The position numbers and the translations under genes were made by a program. From contig OZ244718.1 of assembly GCA_965218945.1 (NCBI GenBank), positions 620,001-684,000 on the forward strand: a stretch of DNA of 64,000 nt, in the 5' to 3' direction. This document shows positions 40,908-48,019 of this stretch, piece after piece. This DNA is from DAOUJW01 sp965218945. Lineage in GTDB: Bacteria > Chloroflexota > Dehalococcoidia > Lucifugimonadales > UBA2985. Each line of letters starts with the position of its first letter. The first letter of the stretch is position 1. The notes beneath the pieces are model-generated. The model ran no database searches. It was not told where the DNA came from and saw only the letters and a list, made by a program, of their open reading frames with translations.

Positions 40908-41142
40908 CGGAGTCGCTGCCGGTCGGCTTTGCTTTCTGTCCCTCCTCCCTCTCAGGTGGAGGGTTCTTTGATGCCTCCTCCAGCGCCAGCAGGTCCGGCA
41001 GCTCGCTGGTAGCCTGCCTCACCTCCCGCACGAAGCTGTTGAGAGAGCGGGCCATGTCTATCATTCGGGCTGGTCCCAGCACCAGATAGGCAATGAGCAG
41101 TATAAGCAGGACCTCTATGGGGCCTATTCCGAAGAAATCCAT
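40882..41142 (-). CDS. TatA/TatB-family translocase subunit
   Basis: 86 residues: FFGIGPIEVLLILLIAYLVLGPARMIDMARSLNSFVREVRQAT. The hinge reads LGPARMID and the longer charged tail (residues 45-86) suggests TatB-like use, while the helix is TatA-like. It precedes tatC with overlap, so the two are expressed together; a separate TatA gene lies across the terminator. Confidence 0.88.
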   Translation of the reverse strand: MDFFGIGPIEVLLILLIAYLVLGPARMIDMARSLNSFVREVRQATSELPDLLALEEASKNPPPEREEGQKAKPTGSDSDEGGPVGR

Positions 41143-41349
41143 CTACTGCCGTCCTCCTGTGGGCGCTTGGGGTTGTCCTTCTGCTGCCACAACCATCCTG
41201 GAATCAAACTATACCCTATCGGTAGTGGAGTGCCAAGGCTCACAGGGGAGTGGTCGGGGCCTTTGACCCCCGCTCACTCCCTGCGATCGGCTCGTGGTGA
41301 GCATGTCGAACCATTTGAGAGGTAGGACCGACGGCTCAATGCGCTCCAG

Positions 41350-42036
41350 TCACTCCTGTCCGGCGGTCCTTTGCGCTCCCGTAGGGCACATGTCCAGCAG
41401 ACAGCATTCGCCGCAGAGAGGCTCTCTTTTTCGACACGTGTCTACCCCGTGGCGGTCCAGCAGCGCGTGGTACTCGTTGAACAGCGGCGCGTCGTGGGTG
41501 AGGTTGTCCATGAAGAGGGCCTGGTATGAGGCGTACTTGTCCTGGGCAGGCGTCACCTCCAGCCTGCCAAGTATGCGTCTGGTGTAAGTGTCCATCACAA
41601 ATACGGGCTTGCCTGCGGCGTACAGCAGGATGTCGTCCGCAGTCTCCTCGCCGATACCGTAGATTGATAGCAGCTCAGGGCGAAGGTCACGTACGTCTCT
41701 TTGAAACAGCGCCTCCAGGTCGTCGTTGTAGCGCTCGCCCAGGTACTCCACAAAGGCCTTTATCTTCAGGGCTTTCGCGTTGAAGTACACCGAGGGGCGT
41801 ATCAGTGACGCCAGCTCCTCCAGTGGGATTGCTCGAAGGGCAGCCGGCTCCATGAGACTCTGGGCTTTCAGATTGTCCAGGGCCTTGTCCACGTTGGTCC
41901 AGGAGGCCGATTGGGTAAGTATGGCTCCAATGATGACCTCGAATGCGCCGTCGCCGGGCCACCAGCGCTGCGGCCCGTAGCGTTTGTACAGCCGATGGTA
42001 TACGTCCATAAGCCTCTCTTCGAGCGTGACAACCAA
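41350..42036 (-). CDS. Endonuclease III-like HhH-GPD DNA glycosylase
   Basis: 228 residues. Helix-hairpin-helix LLSIYGIGEETADDILLYAAGKP, catalytic Asp in VFVMDTYTRRIL, and a [4Fe-4S] loop C-x6-C-x2-C-x5-C ending LDMC. At the Endo III lyase Lys position (GIGxKTA in Nth) it has Glu (GIGEETAD), as in glycosylases without AP-lyase activity. Substrate base unknown. sfsA lies immediately upstream (16 bp). Confidence 0.88.
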   Translation of the reverse strand: MVVTLEERLMDVYHRLYKRYGPQRWWPGDGAFEVIIGAILTQSASWTNVDKALDNLKAQSLMEPAALRAIPLEELASLIRPSVYFNAKALKIKAFVEYLGERYNDDLEALFQRDVRDLRPELLSIYGIGEETADDILLYAAGKPVFVMDTYTRRILGRLEVTPAQDKYASYQALFMDNLTHDAPLFNEYHALLDRHGVDTCRKREPLCGECCLLDMCPTGAQRTAGQE

Positions 42037-42051
42037 AGCGATTAGCCTCCT

Positions 42052-42792
42052 CTAGGGGGTATCCTCAAGTAAAACTGGAAGCGGGTCTGTTATAACCACC
42101 TCCTCCGTAGACACACTGCACCGGTAGGCGTACGCCTCGACCCCGGCCGTAACGGCCCTTTGCAACGTTTCAGCAAAGAGCGGGTCTGCCGGAACGTTGG
42201 GCGCAAAGGCGCGGGCGTCCTCCCTCTGGACGACGAATATCACGGAAGCCCGGTGCCCCTGTCCTATGGCCTCCATCAGGGATTCCAGATGCCGCGTTCC
42301 TCGCGACGTGGGAGCGTCTGGGAAGAGGGCAACGCCGTCCTCCACCAGGGTCGCGGACTTGACCTCAATGTAGCACAGCCCGCCGTTGCCCAGCGCCATG
42401 TCGAGACGGCTGTGGGAAAAAGTCGCCTCTCTGCGCCTCCACGTGAAGGACGAGAACTGCTCCAGTCGTCCGCAGGCAATGGCCTCATCCACAAGCGCCG
42501 AGGGCAGCCTGGCGTCGGAGGAGACAAGCGCGTCTCCCAGCTGCACCAGGGACAGGTCAAAGGCCGTCTTGCGCCCCGGTACGTCCCTGGGGGTCAGGAA
42601 CACCCTTGCGCCTTTTCTGAAGAGTTCCCTCATGCGTCCGGAGTTGGGCACGTGCGCCATTACCTGCGCTCCATCCACCTCCACACGGGCGGAGAAGCGG
42701 TTTGGTCTGTCGATGAAGACAGCTTCTTGAAGGTGTGGGCTGAGTTTCAAAGCGTATTCCTGGCGGTACGCGTATCTCTTCTGTCGCGACAT
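42052..42792 (-). CDS. sfsA: SfsA family protein (sugar-fermentation stimulation / nuclease-like fold)
   Basis: 246 residues with the family phrase RPNRFSARVEVDGAQVMAHVPNSGRMRELF (OB-fold part), and the nuclease-like ARLPSALVDEAI, ATFSHSRLDMALGNGGLCYIEVKSATLVEDGVALFPDAPTSRGTRHLESL. The D...ExK acidic triad and DAPTxRG motif are intact. Role in vivo is not well defined. Ends 16 bp before the glycosylase gene. Confidence 0.92.
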   Translation of the reverse strand: MSRQKRYAYRQEYALKLSPHLQEAVFIDRPNRFSARVEVDGAQVMAHVPNSGRMRELFRKGARVFLTPRDVPGRKTAFDLSLVQLGDALVSSDARLPSALVDEAIACGRLEQFSSFTWRRREATFSHSRLDMALGNGGLCYIEVKSATLVEDGVALFPDAPTSRGTRHLESLMEAIGQGHRASVIFVVQREDARAFAPNVPADPLFAETLQRAVTAGVEAYAYRCSVSTEEVVITDPLPVLLEDTP

Positions 42793-42978
42793 ACCCTTGA
42801 CAAGTTAGGGTGAGCGGACGGGCGTTTGTGATGCCGAACTGCCCTCTATTGTAGCGTTGTAGCCTGGGCCAGTACAGGAGAGGCCTCATCGACGCCTAGG
42901 GATTGTGTGCATATCAACCAATCCTTTAATATGTAATTGATACCACAGAAGCCCCACCTTCCATAGAGAGGAGGCTCC

Positions 42979-44730
42979 ATGGACTATCCGGTAATAGCCA
43001 AACCAAAGCTGGAAGAGATCAAAGTACGTCCCAACATAGGGGAGTACCACGACTCGGTTGGCAGCTTCACCTGGCAGCAGATGAGAAGCGAGCTTGACGG
43101 CCTGCCCGGCGGCGGTCTCAACCTGGCCCACGAGGCCATAGACAGGCACGCCATGAGCCACAAACGAGACAAGGTAGCCATGTATTGGGAGGGCGCCGGT
43201 GGCGAAGAGGAGCAGTACACCTTCGCCCAATTCAAGGAGCTTACCGACAGATTCGCCAACGTCCTGAAGAAACTTGGAGTGGAGAAGGGCGACAGGGTGT
43301 TCCTGTTCATGGGGCGCGTCCCGGAGCTTTACGTGGCCTTCTTCGCCATACTCAAAGTGGGCGCCATTGCCGGGCCCCTCTTCTCCGCCTTCGGCCCGGA
43401 CCCGGTGAAGGACCGCCTGCAGGACAGCGGGGCAAAGGCCCTGATCGTCACGCCCGACCTGCGGGGTCGCGTCAGCGGCATTCTCGACGACCTGCCCGAC
43501 CTGAAACACGTGATAGTCGTCAACAAGAACGGTCGCTCCTCGGAGCCGCTGGCTCCCGGGGACATCAGCTACGAGGAGGAGATGGCATCGGCGTCGTCCG
43601 ACTTCGACATTGTGCCCACCACCGAAGAGGACTTCTCCATAATGCACTACACGTCGGGCACTACGGGCAAGCCCAAGGGCGCTGTCCACGCCCACATGGC
43701 CGCGTTGCAGCACATGGCCACGGGGAGATGGGCCTTGGATCTCCACGACGACGACATCTACTGGTGCACCGCCGACCCCGGATGGGTCACTGGCACATCC
43801 TATGGCATGTCCGCGCCATGGACCAACGGTATCACACAGGTTATCTTCGAAGGGGGCTTCCGCGCCAGCGAGTGGTACCAGGTGATTCAGAAGTACGGCG
43901 TCACGGTGTGGTACACCGCCCCCACCGCCATACGTATGCTGATGAAGGCGGGAGACGAGATCCCCAAGCGGTACGACCTCTCAAGCCTGCGCTATATGTG
44001 CTCCGTGGGGGAGCCCCTCAATCCGGAGGCGATTATGTGGGGGCTGAAGGTGCTCGGCCTGCCATTCCATGACAACTGGTGGCAGACGGAGACGGGGGCG
44101 ATTCTCATTGCCAACTACCCCTCAATGGATATCAGACCCGGTTCGATGGGGCGTCCCATACCGGGCGTTGAGGCTGCCATTGTGGACGACTCCGGCAACA
44201 AGGTGGAACCCGGGGAGGAGGGGGACTTGTGCGTCCGTCCGGGCTGGCCCTCCATGTTCCGCACGTACTGGCGCAATCAGGAGATGTACGACTCCAAGTT
44301 CAAGAACGGATGGTACGTTACGGGAGACCGAGCGCGTATGGATGAGGACGGCTACTTCTGGTTCGTGGGGCGCACTGACGACGTTATCAATACCGCGGGC
44401 CATCTTGTGGGGCCTTTCGAGGTGGAGAGCGCTCTCATAGAGCACCCGGCGGTGGCGGAAGCCGGGGTCATTGGAAAGCCGGACCCCGTGGCGATGGAGG
44501 TTGTCAAGGCCTTCGTGTCCCTTCACGAGGGCAGCCAGCCCTCCGACGAGCTGCGTAACGATATAATGCGCTTCGTCCGCCAGAAGCTGGCGGCGGCAGT
44601 CGCGCCTCGCGAGATAGAGTTCCTGGACTCGCTGCCCAAGACTCGCAGCGGCAAGATAATGCGCCGTCTCCTCAAGGCCAGGGAGCTTGGTCTGCCGGAG
44701 GGCGACACGTCCACCCTGGAGGACGATTAG
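42979..44730 (+). CDS. Acetyl-/acyl-CoA synthetase, AcsA-like
   Basis: 583 residues. P-loop YTSGTTGKPKGAVH, the acyl-pocket motif WWQTETGAILI, ATP-binding YVTGDRARMDEDGY, and the C-terminal catalytic lysine in KTRSGKIMRRLLKA. WWQTETG is typical of acetyl/propionyl-CoA synthetases; the 583-aa length suits the short Bacillus AcsA type. AGGAGG precedes the ATG. An upstream -35/-10 pair (TTGTGT, 17 bp, TTAATA near 42910-42940) is plausible. Makes acetyl-CoA for the neighbouring synthase. Confidence 0.92.
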   Translation: MDYPVIAKPKLEEIKVRPNIGEYHDSVGSFTWQQMRSELDGLPGGGLNLAHEAIDRHAMSHKRDKVAMYWEGAGGEEEQYTFAQFKELTDRFANVLKKLGVEKGDRVFLFMGRVPELYVAFFAILKVGAIAGPLFSAFGPDPVKDRLQDSGAKALIVTPDLRGRVSGILDDLPDLKHVIVVNKNGRSSEPLAPGDISYEEEMASASSDFDIVPTTEEDFSIMHYTSGTTGKPKGAVHAHMAALQHMATGRWALDLHDDDIYWCTADPGWVTGTSYGMSAPWTNGITQVIFEGGFRASEWYQVIQKYGVTVWYTAPTAIRMLMKAGDEIPKRYDLSSLRYMCSVGEPLNPEAIMWGLKVLGLPFHDNWWQTETGAILIANYPSMDIRPGSMGRPIPGVEAAIVDDSGNKVEPGEEGDLCVRPGWPSMFRTYWRNQEMYDSKFKNGWYVTGDRARMDEDGYFWFVGRTDDVINTAGHLVGPFEVESALIEHPAVAEAGVIGKPDPVAMEVVKAFVSLHEGSQPSDELRNDIMRFVRQKLAAAVAPREIEFLDSLPKTRSGKIMRRLLKARELGLPEGDTSTLEDD

Positions 44731-44792
44731 GCAAACAGCGAGCGGCGCGGGCGCTGCTGACTTTAAAGTTCACAATCTCGGGGTCGTTGGGG

Positions 44793-45359
44793 ATGACAAA
44801 AGTGACAGAGATTAGAGTAGATGACGATATTCTGCTTCGCTGGCCTACTATGGCTGATGCCGAGGATATTTTCGCGCTTGTGGACTCCAACCGAGAGCAC
44901 CTGGGCCGTTGGCTGCCCTGGGTTGAGACAATGCGCTCGGTGGAAGACGAGCATCGTTGGATAGAGACCTGCGAGAGAGTGCAAGAAGAGGGAACGGGTA
45001 CGCCTCCCGTATTGGTCTATCAAGGCGTCATTGCGGGCTGTGTAGGGGCAGAACGGATCGACAGTCTCAGTAAGTCCTGTGAGATCGGCTACTTCCTGTC
45101 TGAGCGCCTTCAAGGGCGCGGGATTGTGACACGCGCCTGCCGTAAAATCTTATCCGTTGTCTTTGACACCCTGGGAATGAACCGTGTTCAGATTCTAGTC
45201 ATACCCCATAACACACGCAGCATAGCTATACCTCGACGTTTTGCCTTCGTCTACGAGGGAGTCCAACGCCAAGCGCAGCTACTCCACGGCCAATTCTATG
45301 ATTTTGCTGTCTTCTCGCTGCTAGCTTCTGAGTGGGCAAACCAGAAAGATTCTGCGTAG
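44793..45359 (+). CDS. GNAT-family acetyltransferase, RimJ/RimL type
   Basis: 188 residues from ATG 44793 (a TTG two codons upstream is also possible). LLRWPTMADAEDIFALVDSNREHLGRWLPWVE is the RimJ/RimL start; the acetyl-CoA loop is SERLQGRGIVTRACRK, with ARACRK-like acceptance and VQILVIPHNTRSIAI. Codon use is more AT-rich than its neighbours, hinting at transfer. Target N-terminus or small amine unknown. Confidence 0.8.
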   Translation: MTKVTEIRVDDDILLRWPTMADAEDIFALVDSNREHLGRWLPWVETMRSVEDEHRWIETCERVQEEGTGTPPVLVYQGVIAGCVGAERIDSLSKSCEIGYFLSERLQGRGIVTRACRKILSVVFDTLGMNRVQILVIPHNTRSIAIPRRFAFVYEGVQRQAQLLHGQFYDFAVFSLLASEWANQKDSA

Positions 45360-45441
45360 AAAACGGCTCGGACGACTTGAATAGCTATCTCAAACCAAAA
45401 GACCAGGCACTCACAGGCTCATGTTGAAGGAAGGGGATGTA

Positions 45442-46821
45442 ATGGCGGAATATCACATAAACCCGGAAAGGCAATACTACTACTACGACGGCCGGTTTCC
45501 TCCGGTGGCCCTGGAGGATGAGGCCGCGCCCGTCGTTCCCGATACTGAGAAGACCCACCCCAAGCTCATCACGGACACCACTTTGAGGGATGGCGCCCAG
45601 GACCCGCACTTCGCCCTCTTTCCATCGGAGGCGCGGCTGAAGTACTTTGATCTCCTCCATGAGCTGGACAACGACACCGGCCGTATTGAGCAGGTGGAGG
45701 TGTTCATCTACCAGAACCGTGACCTGTGGACGCTGGAGCGGCTTCTGGAGAGGGAGTACCAGTTTCCACAGGTAACCACGTGGACCAGGGCCATTCCCAA
45801 GGACATCAAGGACCTGGTGGAAGTATCCCGCGGCGCCATCAAGGAGACGGGGATGCTGGCCTCCAGCTCCGATCACCACATCTTCGACAAGCTGAAGCAT
45901 CGCAGCAAGGCGGAGGCCGTCGAGAAGTACCTTGCGCCCATACTCACCGCCTGCGAGAACGATATCCGCCCCCGGATACACCTGGAGGACACCACCAAGG
46001 CGGACATTCACGGCTTCGTTATACCCTTCATCCAGCGGGTGCTTGACGAGACGAATGGATGGGCCAAGTTCCGCATTTGCGACACCATTGGGTGGGGGTC
46101 TCCGGACCCCTACGCGCCGCTGCCGGTGGGGATACCCAGGCTCATCTCCACCCTGATTCAGGAAACCGGGGCCGAGTTGGAGTTCCACGGCCACAACGAC
46201 TTCGGGCTGGCGACGGCCAACAGCATGGCCGCGTTCCGGTACGGGTGCAAGCGCGTCAACGTCGCCTTTGCGGGCCTTGGGGAGAGGACGGGGAACACGG
46301 CCCTGGAGCAGGTGATGGCCAACTACATCCGAGTCTACGGCGACCCCGGCTTCAAGCTGGGTGTCCTTGGACAGATTAGAGACCTGCTGACCCAGGAAGT
46401 GTGCACCATTCCTCCCAAGCAGCCCATTATCGGTGAGGTCTTTGCCACCCAGGCCGGCATACACCAGACCGGCATCAGCCGTCAGGACGAGGCCGGCGGA
46501 GGGCCCATCTACCTTCCCTTCGATGCGGGGCTTGTGGGAGAAGAGGCCGTAGAGCTTAACCGCATCGGCGCGCTGTCGGGCATGGACGGGATTGTGTCGG
46601 TTCTCAACCAGCAGGTAAAGGTCGAGACCGGCGAGGAGGGGACTTTCACGAACGTGAGCAGGGCGGTCAAGTACGTGTACGACAGGATTCAGGAGGCCTA
46701 CGACGGCACATACGACAGCGAGCAGGGTTCTGTGGTAGGGCAGAGGCGCAGCTTCTTCACGCCGGAAGAGGTACTTGCTCTGGCCAGGGAAGCCCAGGCC
46801 GCCCGGGGCACGCCCGCATAA
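45442..46821 (+). CDS. DRE-TIM metallolyase synthase (homocitrate / citramalate / Re-citrate type)
   Basis: 459 residues from ATG 45442, which is preceded by AAGGGG; an earlier ATG at 45421 is possible. Catalytic DTTLRDGAQDPHF, the metal-site FHGHNDFGLATANSMAAF, and GERTGNTALEQVM mark the claisen-condensing family that joins acetyl-CoA to an alpha-keto acid. There is no C-terminal regulatory LeuA domain. In Dehalococcoides a family member is a Re-citrate synthase, so that is a candidate role here. It follows an acetyl-CoA synthetase. Confidence 0.82.
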   Translation: MAEYHINPERQYYYYDGRFPPVALEDEAAPVVPDTEKTHPKLITDTTLRDGAQDPHFALFPSEARLKYFDLLHELDNDTGRIEQVEVFIYQNRDLWTLERLLEREYQFPQVTTWTRAIPKDIKDLVEVSRGAIKETGMLASSSDHHIFDKLKHRSKAEAVEKYLAPILTACENDIRPRIHLEDTTKADIHGFVIPFIQRVLDETNGWAKFRICDTIGWGSPDPYAPLPVGIPRLISTLIQETGAELEFHGHNDFGLATANSMAAFRYGCKRVNVAFAGLGERTGNTALEQVMANYIRVYGDPGFKLGVLGQIRDLLTQEVCTIPPKQPIIGEVFATQAGIHQTGISRQDEAGGGPIYLPFDAGLVGEEAVELNRIGALSGMDGIVSVLNQQVKVETGEEGTFTNVSRAVKYVYDRIQEAYDGTYDSEQGSVVGQRRSFFTPEEVLALAREAQAARGTPA

Positions 46822-46855
46822 GACTGAACGGGGCTGCACTCGTTGAGTGGCCTCA

Positions 46856-46883
46856 GTAGGGGCGGTTCGCGAACCGCCCCTAC
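46856..46883. repeat. 28-bp perfect palindrome
   Basis: GTAGGGGCGGTTCG and its exact complement. Resembles the GGGGCGGTTCGCGAACCGCCCC repeat widespread in bacterial intergenic DNA. The rest of the 296-bp gap holds two more dispersed palindromes (about 46888-46912 and 46999-47043) and a 15-bp tandem duplication at 47064-47093 (GTAGAATGACTGTGT twice). Confidence 0.85.
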
Positions 46884-47116
46884 ACTTGTGTCATACCTGC
46901 AGAAGCAGGAATCTAGGCGCATGTCGGCTCTGGAGGGGGCTTGTGGCTTCCTTCTCGAATGGTTGGCTCACCACAAGCGGGAAACCCCTTATCCGTCATT
47001 CCTGCGGAGCTTGCCCCGCACTTGATGCGGGGGCAGGAATCCAGGGGCTTGCCGGGGACGCCGGTAGAATGACTGTGTGTAGAATGACTGTGTAAGGAAG
47101 ATTAGGACATTGAACG

Positions 47117-47971
47117 TTGCAGGCTGATCCTCTGATCTGGGGCTTTGCCAGCATGTTCGCCTGGGGCACGAGCGATATGCTGGCGCGGTACGCTGCGCTC
47201 CGGCTGGGAAGCCCGGTCGTGGCCTTGATAGTCCTTGGAGTTGGCATAGCTCCGCCCCTGGTGTTGGGGCTGTCCAGCTATCCCTCACTGGAGGCCATAG
47301 CCGGCGGCGACTTCATTTTCCTGTCCGTCGCTTCCGGGCTGCTGTTCTCGCTGGGTTACGTGTTCTTCTACCGGGGCCTTGAGCGCGGCATGGTGTCCAT
47401 TGTTAGCCCCCTGTCCGCGAGCTGGCTCGCTGTGACCACCGTGCTGGCTGCCATCTTCTTCCATGAGAGCATAGGCCTGGCCAAGGGCGGGCTGATCTCC
47501 GTAGTCCTGCTGGGGATACTCCTCATCTCTGCGAGAGACAGAAGCAGCGCCTCCATCGAGGGCATCTGGTACGGCCTCACCGCGATGGTGACTTTTGGAG
47601 TGGCCTTTACGCTGTGGAAACCCATTGTGGCGGAGGTTGGTCCGTACATTGCCGTCGTCTCAGTCCGCGTCGTGTCTACGATTATCCTGGGTTCCTACCT
47701 TTCGCTGAAGCGGCCTGTTGGAGCGAATTTCGGTAGAGGCGCGGTGGCTTTGGTAATAGCCGCCGCGGTGCTGGACTCGCTGGCATTTATCACATACAAC
47801 CTGGGCATAGAGAGGGAGGACGTTTCCCTCATTGCGCCTATAGCCGCATCCTATCCCGTAGTTACCCTGGGGCTGGCCTGGGTGCTTCTCCGGGAGCGGG
47901 TCAGCGTAGTGCAGATGGCGGGGATTGTCGTCCTGCTTGGCGCAGTCGTTACCCTTGGCGTCGTTGGCTAG
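47117..47971 (+). CDS. EamA/DMT-family transporter
   Basis: 284 residues with ten membrane helices in two EamA halves (about 5-130 and 148-284), e.g. YVFFYRGLERGMVSIVSPLSASWLAVTTVLAAIFFHE and VLDSLAFITYNLGIEREDVSLIAPIAASYPVVTLGLAWVLLRE. TTG start with a weak ribosome-binding site. Substrate unknown; family members export amino acids or other metabolites. Confidence 0.86.
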   Translation: MQADPLIWGFASMFAWGTSDMLARYAALRLGSPVVALIVLGVGIAPPLVLGLSSYPSLEAIAGGDFIFLSVASGLLFSLGYVFFYRGLERGMVSIVSPLSASWLAVTTVLAAIFFHESIGLAKGGLISVVLLGILLISARDRSSASIEGIWYGLTAMVTFGVAFTLWKPIVAEVGPYIAVVSVRVVSTIILGSYLSLKRPVGANFGRGAVALVIAAAVLDSLAFITYNLGIEREDVSLIAPIAASYPVVTLGLAWVLLRERVSVVQMAGIVVLLGAVVTLGVVG

Positions 47972-47992
47972 CGCCACCCAACGGGTTATAAT
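47964..47992 (+). promoter_or_regulatory. Promoter of polA
   Basis: TTGGCT (47964-47969), 17-bp spacer, TATAAT (47987-47992), about 28 bp before the ATG, overlapping the end of the transporter gene. Confidence 0.6.
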
Positions 47993-48019
47993 TGCCCCAT
48001 CATATTCGGGGAGGGAGCC

